Position numbers and translations under genes: made by a program
Source of the DNA: Aminiphilus circumscriptus DSM 16581
GTDB taxonomy: Bacteria > Synergistota > Synergistia > Synergistales > Aminiphilaceae
Length of the DNA stretch: 64,000 nucleotides
Reading direction: 5' to 3'
Assembly: GCF_000526375.1 (NCBI RefSeq)
Contig: NZ_JAFY01000005.1
Location: 496,001-560,000, forward strand
Shown here: in pieces, positions 1-7,765 of the stretch
How the letters are laid out: each line of letters opens with the position of its first letter
How positions within the stretch are numbered: the first letter of the stretch is position 1
The notes under the pieces: model-generated
Database searches by the model: none
Seen by the model: only the letters and a program-made list of their open reading frames with translations
What the model was told of the DNA's origin: nothing

Positions 1-84
1 CATTTCAATCCTCCCGTATTCGATAGGGCAGCATCCCACACCGAAACCAGGGCGCTCCATGTAGACCTTGAGGACTCTCTCCAT
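1..84 (-). CDS. 5' end of an unidentified gene running off the left edge
   Basis: Only the first 28 codons are present. They start at an ATG at 84 and begin MERVLKVYMERPGFGVGCCP. A purine-rich AAAGGA lies about 12 nt upstream, a plausible ribosome binding site, and the gene follows the CheX-like gene on the same strand after about 50 nt. The adjacent Cys-Cys is notable, but nothing in this short piece identifies a family. No function is assigned. Confidence 0.45.
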   Translation of the reverse strand, partial: MERVLKVYMERPGFGVGCCPIEYGRIEM

Positions 85-136
85 TGGCAGTCACGTCCTT
101 TCCTTTTTCCGAACGCCCGGTGAAAGCACAAGCGCC

Positions 137-622
137 TCAACTGTGCAGGGAGACCACCAAATAGATGTTTCCTTTGGGGTTTACCTGAAAAGGAAGCGTG
201 AAGGAAACGATTCCAGGCTTCTGAGGAGGTACGGCCTTGATGTTCTCCCCCGCGATGATCTGGGGAGGAGTCAGATCCATGCCTTCTATGTCGAGTTTCA
301 TCAGCGTCTGGCCACTCACCATGTTCGTCAGCTCTCCCACGACACTCAGCGCCACGTTGTCCTCCAGGTTCGGCGGAATCATACCTCCGGACATGGCATT
401 CACATAACTCGCAAATCCCTGCTCGTCCACCATGAGCGCCGCCGTGCCGTGCACCCCTCCTCCGACAAGCCCCACCAACGCCGCAACACGGCTTCCCGGA
501 GCATTGACCCCTTGCGTCACCTGCGTTTTTACGAGAGACACAGTGACACCCAAAGTTTGACTCACGGAAACCAATCCGGCTCCGAAACTGTTCACGAACT
601 TCGACAGCAATTCTCCCGCCAT
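137..622 (-). CDS. CheX-like chemotaxis phosphatase
   Basis: The product is about 161 aa and is related to CheX/CheC, which dephosphorylate CheY-P in the cytoplasm. The family signature S/D-x3-E-x2-N followed by Pro about 22 residues later is visible as SVVGELTN and then TPP. A central NAPGSRVAAL block is shared with the paralogue at 44604-45119. The ATG at 622 is preferred over an upstream in-frame start because AGGAGG sits about 9 nt before it. No other chemotaxis gene is adjacent, so the cognate response regulator is unknown. The function is by family resemblance only. Confidence 0.7.
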   Translation of the reverse strand: MAGELLSKFVNSFGAGLVSVSQTLGVTVSLVKTQVTQGVNAPGSRVAALVGLVGGGVHGTAALMVDEQGFASYVNAMSGGMIPPNLEDNVALSVVGELTNMVSGQTLMKLDIEGMDLTPPQIIAGENIKAVPPQKPGIVSFTLPFQVNPKGNIYLVVSLHS

Positions 623-749
623 TGTCGACGCTCCTCCTGGGCCAATCCTCCGATTTTTTCCTCGTCCTCCCGGTGGGATCGAGGTTTTTCCCTCAAATCC
701 ACACCACGCTTCAAACAAGAGGTGAAAGTTCCCGTCACTCCTTGCAACA

Positions 750-1238
750 TCATTCTACCCGTCCTTCTCCGGAGATCCAAGAAGGCTTCTTTATTTTCTC
801 GGGACCCAACGCGGCAAGAAGGGTACTCCAGGCCGCAAGGTCATCAAGGGGCCGAGGTGGGACCTGCAGCGAGAGGGGCAGCAGACGCCGCATTCCCCTG
901 GGAGGATGCAACTCCCAGTAAAGCCTGCGGGCATCGAGCGTGGAATATCGCTCCTCCACGACGCGAAGGGAAAACGCGCCTTCCGAGAGAAGCTTTTCCA
1001 TTTTTTCCGATCCCGTTCCGTTCCCGAGAAAAAGAACCCGCACTGCCTCGTTCGGCACGTTCTCCGCACACCCCTCGGTGTGCCAGGGCTCCAAGCTCTC
1101 CCATCGCCTCGTCCGAAGAGCATCCAGAAAAACCGGCAATGCCGAAATCGGCGCAATTCCCGCGAGGAGAAGCGTGCCATCCTCCTCCGCAAGGACCCAG
1201 CCGAATTTCTCCCTTCCCGGATCGACACCGGCTAACAC
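750..1238 (-). CDS. YqgF/RuvX-like RNase H-fold nuclease
   Basis: The predicted 162-aa protein has the RNase H-fold start AGVDPGREKFGW (first acidic residue after a beta strand) and the later VVEERYSTLDARR block, which matches the YqgF pattern of an acidic residue before ..TLEARR. YqgF proteins process pre-16S rRNA or resemble Holliday junction resolvases. The start is taken as GTG at 1238, overlapping the stop of the upstream acyltransferase gene by 7 nt, with GGAGG about 11 nt upstream. That overlap suggests translational coupling. It is more divergent than standard YqgF, so it may be a lineage-specific paralogue. Confidence 0.6.
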   Translation of the reverse strand: MLAGVDPGREKFGWVLAEEDGTLLLAGIAPISALPVFLDALRTRRWESLEPWHTEGCAENVPNEAVRVLFLGNGTGSEKMEKLLSEGAFSLRVVEERYSTLDARRLYWELHPPRGMRRLLPLSLQVPPRPLDDLAAWSTLLAALGPEKIKKPSWISGEGRVE

Positions 1239-2116
1239 GAGATCATGGCCTCCGTGGAAGCCCACCTGGGATAGAGCCACATCCACTGTTCCGGATAGGA
1301 AACGATCCATTCGCTGAGGACATCGTTACTGCGCCGTACGGAGTCCTTTTCGTCCTCCCCGAAAAGCGTTCCCTCTTTTCCCTCCAGCGGAGAAAGAAAA
1401 TGAAGATCATGAAAAATTCCGTCCTCACGACGAACCATGAAAAGAGGCACCACGGGAACCTGAAGTTTGAAGGCCATTTTGACGGGACCATAAGGGGTAC
1501 TGGCAGGAAGACCGAGGAAGGGAACAACAATTCCCCGATCCTTAGGATCCTGATCGAGCAAAACTCCAAGAATCTCGCCTTTTCGCAGACAACGCAAAGC
1601 TTCTTTCAGATCGAATCCTTTGCCGATGGTGACGACACCACAGGAACGCCGCAGCTCTGCAATGAGATCGGAAATGCGGGGATCCCGCTGTTCCGCACCG
1701 ATGGCGTTCATGGGATATCCCCGTTCCGCAAGCCAAGCGGCGGCCATCTCCCAGCTCCCAAAATGCGCCGTGAGGAGAATGACACCCTTTCCCCGGGCGA
1801 GGGCGTCTCGCAGATGCTCCTCTCCATGAACGGTAACGAAGCGTTTCACCTGTCCCTTCATTTGAGGAAGCCGGAGAAACTCCACGACACTGCGTCCAAT
1901 GTTCCCATAGGAACGCCGCACGATATGCCGCGCCTCGGGTATTCCCACTCCCAGAGCCCGGACGCAGCGAGCTTCCGCGCCGTCCACACGCTTCTTGTCC
2001 CAGATCCACAACAATGTTCCAAGTGTCTGACCAACCCGGAGCGCGGCGCGGTGAGGCAGGTGGTTCACCAGTCGCCGCACAACACAAAGCATCTTCCAAA
2101 CCGCCTCCCGATTCAC
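1232..2116 (-). CDS. lipid A biosynthesis acyltransferase (LpxL/HtrB family)
   Basis: This is a membrane-associated acyltransferase adding secondary acyl chains to lipid A precursors, or a related glycolipid acyltransferase. The HFGSWE sequence fits the H-x4-E/D catalytic motif, followed by LLDQDPKDRG and the family-typical YPEQWMWLYPRW near the C-terminus. The GTG at 2116 gives 294 aa, the usual family length, with an AAGGAGGG upstream; GTG at 2152 or 2236 would add an N-terminal extension that the family lacks. Its presence implies an outer membrane with lipid A. It overlaps the YqgF-like gene. Confidence 0.8.
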   Translation of the reverse strand: MNREAVWKMLCVVRRLVNHLPHRAALRVGQTLGTLLWIWDKKRVDGAEARCVRALGVGIPEARHIVRRSYGNIGRSVVEFLRLPQMKGQVKRFVTVHGEEHLRDALARGKGVILLTAHFGSWEMAAAWLAERGYPMNAIGAEQRDPRISDLIAELRRSCGVVTIGKGFDLKEALRCLRKGEILGVLLDQDPKDRGIVVPFLGLPASTPYGPVKMAFKLQVPVVPLFMVRREDGIFHDLHFLSPLEGKEGTLFGEDEKDSVRRSNDVLSEWIVSYPEQWMWLYPRWASTEAMISC

Positions 2117-2309
2117 CCTTGACGTCCCTCCTTGATACAACAACTTCCACACACGTCCCATGCCTCCATAAATGGCCTCCCCTGTTTTCTCCGGGGTGCG
2201 TCGCTCCTCTTCCCCTGCATGCTCTCCACTGCCCACTTGACCGACAGTGAAGACATTCTATACTTTTCTCCATAATTCTGAAGCGACAAAACCGCTCGGG
2301 AGGTGTGTC

Positions 2310-3107
2310 ATGCTCGAAAAAATCCTCTATCCTTCGGACCTTTCTCCCTTCTCCCAGAAAGGACTCGCCTGGGTCGCCGCCAAGGTGACGCGAAAAGAAT
2401 CGGAAATTGTCATCGCTCACGTGGTGAATCCCGCCGCCGGGTACAACACACCGCACCTCGTCCGAGAGGCGGAGATCAGGCTCGCCGTCATGGAGCAGAG
2501 CCTCCTGCCTTACAATCTGCGCCACGACACGGTCGCCCTTGCGGGGGAAGAATTCGAAACCCTCGCGGAATACGCACAGAACGAGGAGTGCACGCTTGCG
2601 ATTCTCCTCGCCGAACCGGACGACGATCTCCTCGCCTTCGTCCACAAACTGGCAATCCCACAGTTAATCCTCAAGACCGACGGAGAGGAGCTCCCCGAGA
2701 GAGACCTTTTCGAGCACGTGGTTATCGCCGTGGGGCTTTTCGAAGAGAGAACCGAACGTCTTCTCGAAGCGGCACGGGCATTCCTCGAGGGAAGAAATGC
2801 CTCCGTGACGCTCCTCCACGCCGTCCCTCTCGATGACCCCGGCAACGCGGATCTTCTCGTGCAGGCCGCAGATGCGGCACTTCAGACCGTTTCGGATGCA
2901 CTGACTCCCCTGGTAAAAGAAGTCCGCACCCTCCTCGTGAGCGGCTATCCCGAGGAGGAACTCCCCGCGGCACTGCAGCAGCTGGAGCCGTCTCTGCTCA
3001 TCCTGGGCGTCTCCCAACACGGCGAACTCTGGGAAGTCCTGGTGGGAAGCGTCGCCAAGTCACTCATCGAGGAAACGCCCTGCCATATCCTCATCGTCCC
3101 GAACTGA
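2310..3107 (+). CDS. tandem-domain universal stress protein
   Basis: The 265-aa cytoplasmic protein has two UspA-type domains, about residues 1-140 and 145-265. The first opens with MLEKILYPSDLSPFS, a standard Usp beginning. The second ends with a glycine loop and GSVAKSLIEE followed by CHILIV, the usual nucleotide-binding C-terminal segment. The ATG at 2310 is chosen because GGGAGG lies 7 nt upstream; the frame opens 63 nt earlier without a site. It is divergent from the acyltransferase gene and convergent with the TRAP permease gene. The specific stress role is unknown. Confidence 0.8.
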   Translation: MLEKILYPSDLSPFSQKGLAWVAAKVTRKESEIVIAHVVNPAAGYNTPHLVREAEIRLAVMEQSLLPYNLRHDTVALAGEEFETLAEYAQNEECTLAILLAEPDDDLLAFVHKLAIPQLILKTDGEELPERDLFEHVVIAVGLFEERTERLLEAARAFLEGRNASVTLLHAVPLDDPGNADLLVQAADAALQTVSDALTPLVKEVRTLLVSGYPEEELPAALQQLEPSLLILGVSQHGELWEVLVGSVAKSLIEETPCHILIVPN

Positions 3108-3229
3108 GCTTTTTTCCGCTTCGCCACACTTCCTCCCTCTCATCATACCAGCATTTTTTCCGATCCGAACGCACGAAGCGGAGGTACCGAGAGTTTCCGG
3201 CGCCTCCGCTTCGTCGGAAAACCGCACTC

Positions 3230-3246
3230 CTCCGGATTATCCGGAG
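3230..3246. terminator. short hairpin between convergent genes
   Basis: CTCCGGA and TCCGGAG form a 7-bp stem with a 3-nt loop between the convergent stress-protein and TRAP permease genes. It lacks a long T-tract, so a terminator role is only likely from position. Confidence 0.35.
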
Positions 3247-3278
3247 AAGAAAACATCCTCGTAAGGCTGCCTCTCGGT

Positions 3279-5267
3279 CTACGCCCCGAGGGGAACCCTT
3301 TCCTTTCCCGCCATGAAGCGCTGAACGAGAAAGAACGCAAAGAGTGTCGCGATGACCGCAACCTTTGTCACCGTTCCGGGGAGAAAGGCCGCGACCCCCG
3401 CCAGAATTGCGACAGCCCGGGAGGGTACTCCGAGATTACGGAACATCCATCCCTGCCCCCCCGCCGCCAAAGCCACCACGCCGAGGAGGGAAGCCACCAC
3501 GAGAATCGCCAGGTGAACCGGCTCAGGCTGCTGGAGAATGATCATGGGGGTGTAGATGAACGTGTAGGGCAGCAGGTAGGCCACGATGACCATGCGCGTC
3601 GCATGGAGGCCGGTGCGCGTCGGGTCCGCTCCGGCAATGCCCGCCCCGGTGAATGCGGCGAGACAGACGGGAGGGGTGAGATCCGCCATGATGCCGAAGT
3701 AGAACACGAAGAGGTGGGCCGACAAGGGCAGGACACCGAGCTTGATCAGCGCGGGAGCGATGATGGTGCTCGTGACGATGTAGTTGGCGGTGGTGGGAAG
3801 CCCCATTCCCAGCACGAGGCAGGCCACCATGGCGAGCATCAGGGTGGGCAAAAGCCGTCCCCCCGCCACGTCGATGATGTTGTTCGAGATGGTGAGCCCC
3901 AGGGACGTGAGGGACGACGTGCCCACCACGAATCCCACGAGGGCGCAAGCGACGGCCACGCCGAGCGCGCCCCGGGCACCCTCGTCGAGGGCGGCGAGGA
4001 TCTCCCTGATGCCCAGGCGCGTGTGCGCTCGGAACATACTCACGACAACCACGGAGACGATTCCCCAGTAGGCGGCGGCAAGGGGTGTGTATTTTTGGAG
4101 CAGCATGGTGATGATCACCGCGAGAGGAATCAAAAGATGCCCGTCCTTGCGGAAGACTTCACCCACCCGGGGCAGTTCGGAACGATCGAGCCCCTTGAGC
4201 CCCCGCCGCCGGGCACGGATATGCACGTTCACGAAGAGCGCCCCGTAATAGAGCAGCGCGGGAATGATGGCTGCCGCGGCGATCCGCAGATAGGAGATGC
4301 CGAGAAATTCGCTCATGATAAAGGCCCCGGCCCCCATGATAGGCGGCATGAGCTGGCCCCCCGTGGAGGCACAGGCCTCAACCGCTCCCGCATATTCGGG
4401 AAGATACCCCACGCGTTTCATCAGAGGAATGGTGAAGGCCCCCGTGGTGGCCACGTTGGCTACGGAAGAACCGTTGATCGTCCCGAGAAGCCCCGAAGCG
4501 ACAATGGCTACCTTCGCGGGCCCACCCGGGCTGTGTCCGGCCACGGCCAGGGAAAGCTCGTTGAAGAAACGCGCACCTCCGCTCCGGGAAAGAAACGCCC
4601 CGAAAAGGATGAACATGAAGACGAAGGTGGCGGACACTCCCAAGGCAACGCCAAAGAGCCCCTCCGGGGTGAGGTACATGTGCTGGATGATGCGGGAAAG
4701 CGAGTAGCCTCGGTGCATGAACATTCCCGGCGCATACCGCCCGAAGGCGCAATAGAGGAGAAAGAGGAAGGAGAGCGTGGGAAGAACCTTGCCCACAATG
4801 CGCCGCCCCGCCTCGAGGACAAGCGCAATGGTGAGCACCCCGAGGACGACATCCGAGGAAAGCGGACGAGCCCCTCTCCGGGCGATCTCGTTGAAGAAGA
4901 AGACAATATACCCGGTGCCGACCACGGCAAGAGCCGCAAGAATCCAGTCATACCAGGGAATTTTTGTACGATTCAGCCTCGGGGACGCGGGATAGAGCAG
5001 AAACACCGCCGCAAGCGCGAAGGTCAGGTGCACCGCCCGCTGGATCGCCGTGGGCAGAAGGCCGATCCCGGCCGTATACATGTGAAACAGGGACATGGCA
5101 ATGCACCAGGCGGAGACCACATATCCCTGCCATCCCGTCAGCCTCCGATAACGACTCTCCGTGTCGTACTTTTCCACCAGGTGCTGTACCTGCTCCTCCT
5201 CCAGAGACTCGACCACAGGAACACCACCAGCGGAAAGCTTCTCCACGTCTTTCTCGCTATTCGACAT
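3279..5267 (-). CDS. TRAP transporter fused permease (DctQ-DctM fusion, TAXI type)
   Basis: A 662-aa polytopic inner-membrane protein. About 60 cytoplasmic residues are followed by four helices equivalent to the small DctQ subunit and then the 12-helix DctM-like unit. Family hallmarks include LGTINGSSVANVATTGAFTIPLMK, split here by its two conserved turns, plus GMGLPTTANY and ADLTPPVCLAAF. Such proteins import amino acids or dicarboxylates with sodium and take substrate from a TAXI-type binding protein. That partner is the disrupted gene just upstream at 5354-7662, so this permease may currently lack a functional receptor. The stop is followed by a weak hairpin. Confidence 0.9.
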   Translation of the reverse strand: MSNSEKDVEKLSAGGVPVVESLEEEQVQHLVEKYDTESRYRRLTGWQGYVVSAWCIAMSLFHMYTAGIGLLPTAIQRAVHLTFALAAVFLLYPASPRLNRTKIPWYDWILAALAVVGTGYIVFFFNEIARRGARPLSSDVVLGVLTIALVLEAGRRIVGKVLPTLSFLFLLYCAFGRYAPGMFMHRGYSLSRIIQHMYLTPEGLFGVALGVSATFVFMFILFGAFLSRSGGARFFNELSLAVAGHSPGGPAKVAIVASGLLGTINGSSVANVATTGAFTIPLMKRVGYLPEYAGAVEACASTGGQLMPPIMGAGAFIMSEFLGISYLRIAAAAIIPALLYYGALFVNVHIRARRRGLKGLDRSELPRVGEVFRKDGHLLIPLAVIITMLLQKYTPLAAAYWGIVSVVVVSMFRAHTRLGIREILAALDEGARGALGVAVACALVGFVVGTSSLTSLGLTISNNIIDVAGGRLLPTLMLAMVACLVLGMGLPTTANYIVTSTIIAPALIKLGVLPLSAHLFVFYFGIMADLTPPVCLAAFTGAGIAGADPTRTGLHATRMVIVAYLLPYTFIYTPMIILQQPEPVHLAILVVASLLGVVALAAGGQGWMFRNLGVPSRAVAILAGVAAFLPGTVTKVAVIATLFAFFLVQRFMAGKERVPLGA

Positions 5268-5532
5268 TATACTGCATCACTCCCCTGAGCATGAAAAAAG
5301 GCGGGGCGGCGAAGCGCCCCGCCGCTGCGTGTTTCCGGGCGGATATCCCTCTATTACTGAATGACGCCCACTTCCTTGTAGTACTTTTCCGCACCAGGGT
5401 GCATGGGGATCTTGAAGAGCTTGGCGTTCTCGGGAAGCATCGTCTCCATCTTGGAGTTCACCGCCACCAAGTCGGCCTTCTTCTCGAAGGCGCTCTTGGT
5501 GAGCTGGTAGACAAGATCGGCATCAAGACTAG

Positions 5533-6768
5533 GGAAACCCTGAACAAGCTTCTCTAAAAATGTTCACAGCGGGAGGAAAAGAGGAAATGCCCCGCAAAGA
5601 CCACGTTTCCCGCACCTTTGGCAGCGAAACGTGAGGAATTATCTCCGTCTTCCAACCCTTTTTAACCCCGGTAGCGATTTTTAGAGACACTACCCCCCTG
5701 TGGACAGGAGAAAACCTCTCGCCATGTAGAGATTGCACAGAGCGAAGAGCACGTACACGACACCGGTATTTTTGGCGAGACCTTTATAGCGCACTTTGGT
5801 GAATCCGAAGACGCATTTGACGACGTGGAAGACATGTTCAACCCGCGAACGGACTTTTGAAAGAAGACGGTTTTGCTCTTTCTCTTCTTCGGTGAGCTTT
5901 TTGTGCTTCGTGGCTCTTTTTTGGGTATAATCCACGGCGCGCGGGGCTTTCGTCCGGATCTCTTCGGTTTTGCCCATGTAGGCCGAATCTCCCCGGACTT
6001 CTTTTTCTTCTCCGTGCAGGAGTTCACCGATTCGGGTGGAGTCGTGCACGTTCGCCGGAGTGGTGACGAGACTGTGGACCTGTTTGCTTTCCTTGTCCAC
6101 ACCGACATGGACTTTCATACCGAAGTAGTACTGGTTGCCCTTCTTCGTGGAATGCATCTCCGGGTCGCGTTTCTTCTCCCGGTTTTTCGTCGATGAAGGA
6201 GCATGGATGATCGTGGCATCCACGATGGTTCCCTCGGAGAGTTTTAAGCCCCGGGAGGCGAGATGAAGATTCACCGCCTCGAAGAGTTTCTCTGCGAGCT
6301 TGTGGGTTTCCAGAAGATGGCGGAACTTGCAAATCGTGGTCTCGTCCGGAACGGGTTCGTTGCCGAGATCGATACGGGCGAAGCGCCGCATGGACTCCAC
6401 GTCATAGAGGGCTTCTTCTACACCCCTATCGCTGAGGTTGAACCAGTTCTGGAGAAAGTGGATCCGGAGCATTCTCTCCAGCCCTATGGGAGGACGTCCT
6501 CTTCCCTCTTTCGGATAGAAGGGTTCGAGACGAGCGCAAAGCTCTTTCCAAGGAACTATCTGTTCCATTTCGGCGAGAAAGAGTTCCCGTTTGGTGGGTT
6601 TTCGGTATTTCTCGAACGAAATGGCGCTCGCGAAAGTTTTCTGTCGCTTCATCGTACCTCAGCCCCCTGGAAAGAAGGTCGCACCGGAGGAACATGGTGG
6701 CTTTGGGATTCATTTTACGGTCTCAAGGAAAAAACGGCGACATCCGCGCGGAGTTTTTCAGAGATTCC
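5533..6768 (-). mobile_element. IS5-family insertion sequence
   Basis: The element is 1,236 bp with imperfect terminal inverted repeats, GGAAACCCTGAACAAG on the left and GGAATCTCTGAAAAAC reading in from the right, which resemble IS5 ends. It carries one transposase gene. CTAG precedes it and TTAG follows; IS5 elements duplicate YTAR-type 4-bp targets, so these may be a diverged duplication. It lies directly beside a MITE with the same type of ends, and only the outer flanks of the pair (5529-5532 and 6884-6887) match exactly. Confidence 0.85.
5690..6652 (-). CDS. IS5-family DDE transposase
   Basis: The intact 320-aa transposase matches the IS5 subgroup closely: MEQIVPWKEL near the N-terminus, LRIHFLQNWFNLSD, GTIVDATIIHAPSSTKN (first catalytic Asp), KKGNQYYFGMKVHVGVD, the second Asp in GDSAYMG, and RSRVEHVFHVVK with the catalytic Glu. 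It would cut and paste the surrounding IS and may also act on the MITEs of this window because their ends are alike (inference). No frameshift is seen, so it may be active. Confidence 0.93.
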   Translation of the reverse strand: MKRQKTFASAISFEKYRKPTKRELFLAEMEQIVPWKELCARLEPFYPKEGRGRPPIGLERMLRIHFLQNWFNLSDRGVEEALYDVESMRRFARIDLGNEPVPDETTICKFRHLLETHKLAEKLFEAVNLHLASRGLKLSEGTIVDATIIHAPSSTKNREKKRDPEMHSTKKGNQYYFGMKVHVGVDKESKQVHSLVTTPANVHDSTRIGELLHGEEKEVRGDSAYMGKTEEIRTKAPRAVDYTQKRATKHKKLTEEEKEQNRLLSKVRSRVEHVFHVVKCVFGFTKVRYKGLAKNTGVVYVLFALCNLYMARGFLLSTGG

Positions 6769-6772
6769 TTAG

Positions 6773-6883
6773 GGAAGCCCTGAGGAAGCTCTGAAGAAAG
6801 ACCTTTCGCTTTCCCTTGACTCGAATCGCGTCAGGCTCTGCGAGGCGCCCTGCGGGGCTGACGCAGCATTATTCAGAGATTCC
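6773..6883 (+). repeat. MITE copy 1 (IS5-like ends), abutting the IS5 element
   Basis: The right end is the family terminus TTATTCAGAGATTCC. The left end is unusual, with GGAAGCCCTGA followed at once by GGAAGCTCTGAAGAAAG, as if the terminus were partly duplicated. The core carries the family block GGCTCTGCGAGGCGCCC. TTAG lies before it and CTAG after it. The copy supplies the last codons of the hybrid TAXI reading frame. It has no coding capacity of its own. Confidence 0.8.
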
Positions 6884-7694
6884 CTAGCCTTAACGGCGAC
6901 AATGTTCCAGCTCGCGTAGGTTTTCACGGGCGCGGTCTGGTTTTTGTAGAAGTTCGCAGGAATCGTGAAAGGAACCCAATAAGGAGTCTGCTCCATAACT
7001 TTATCGAGAATTTCGTCGGAAAGGTCGATGAATTCCACAAGATCCAAGGTGGTGACTTCCACAACGCCGGCGATGCCAAGGGATCCCACGACGATGCCGC
7101 AGTCAATCCGCTTGTCGCCAAACGCGGCAGCCGTATCGGAAAGGCCGAGGTTTTCCGGCGTAATATCCTTGTCAGGATCGATTCCCGCAGCCTTCAGCAG
7201 CTCACGGGCCGTCACCTCCGTGCCGCTCGCTACAGCGCCGATGGATACACGCTTCCCCTTGAAGTCCTCGATGGACTTAATGCCGCTCCCTTTGGCGACG
7301 AGGAGGTGAACAGGTTCGGGATAGAGGGGGAGCATGGCACGGAGTTCTTTCTGCGGATTCCCTTCGTACTTGCCCTGCCCCATATAGGCGTGGTAGTAGA
7401 GACCGTCCATGAAGCCCAGCTCGGCCTCTCCGTCGGCCATGAGCTGAATGTTGTTCACCGTGCCTCCCGTGGACTGGGCACTGGCCTTCACGTCGGGGAT
7501 TGTATCGCTCCAAATTTTTGCCAGTGCAGCTCCCACGGGATAGTAGGTACCACCGGTGGTTCCGGTACCAATGTTCAGAAACGTCACCGCAAACGCACCG
7601 CTTGTAAGGAAACCCAAACACAGAACCGCACAGAGCACGCCCCACAAAGCCTTCTTACGCATACAATCCCCTCCCCATATATGGTGTCCAATAG

Positions 7695-7723
7695 AGCATA
7701 CAAAAAAAGCAGAGTGGCGTCAA
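7695..7723 (-). promoter_or_regulatory. sigma70-type promoter of the TAXI-TRAP operon
   Basis: TTGACG (7718-7723) and TATGCT (7695-7700) on the minus strand are separated by exactly 17 bp, and the start codon follows about 33 nt downstream. The spacing and the -35 match make this one of the clearer promoters in the window. Confidence 0.6.
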
Positions 7724-7765
7724 CTTTCCCATCTGATTCACGCAAGGCCGAACCAAACATCTCCG

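Larger units (their letters stand above)
5354..7662 (-). pseudogene. TAXI-family TRAP solute receptor gene split by IS5 plus MITE
   Basis: The 5' part (7662 to 6888) encodes a signal peptide (MRKKALWGVLCAVLCLGF, cleavage near AFA-VT) and most of a TAXI receptor, including NIGTGTTGGTYYPVG. The 3' part (5532 to 5354) encodes the end, finishing PMHPGAEKYYKEVGVIQ. The halves are separated by 1,355 bp of mobile DNA flanked on the outside by CTAG. Deleting the insert plus one CTAG joins them in frame (VKA then SLDADL) and gives 317 aa, the normal family length. As it stands, translation runs into MITE sequence and stops at 6769, giving a 297-aa hybrid lacking about 59 native residues. The gene has a good promoter and GGGGAGGGG site. 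Confidence 0.9.

Noticed and set aside
68-2122. Very long open frame antisense to several real genes (also near 3513-5288, 7556-9358, 12357-14609, 24472-27117, 48335-51142)
   Set aside because: High G+C makes long antisense frames common. Their predicted proteins are rich in Arg, Pro, His and Gly, lack families and ribosome binding sites, and lie over well-supported genes.
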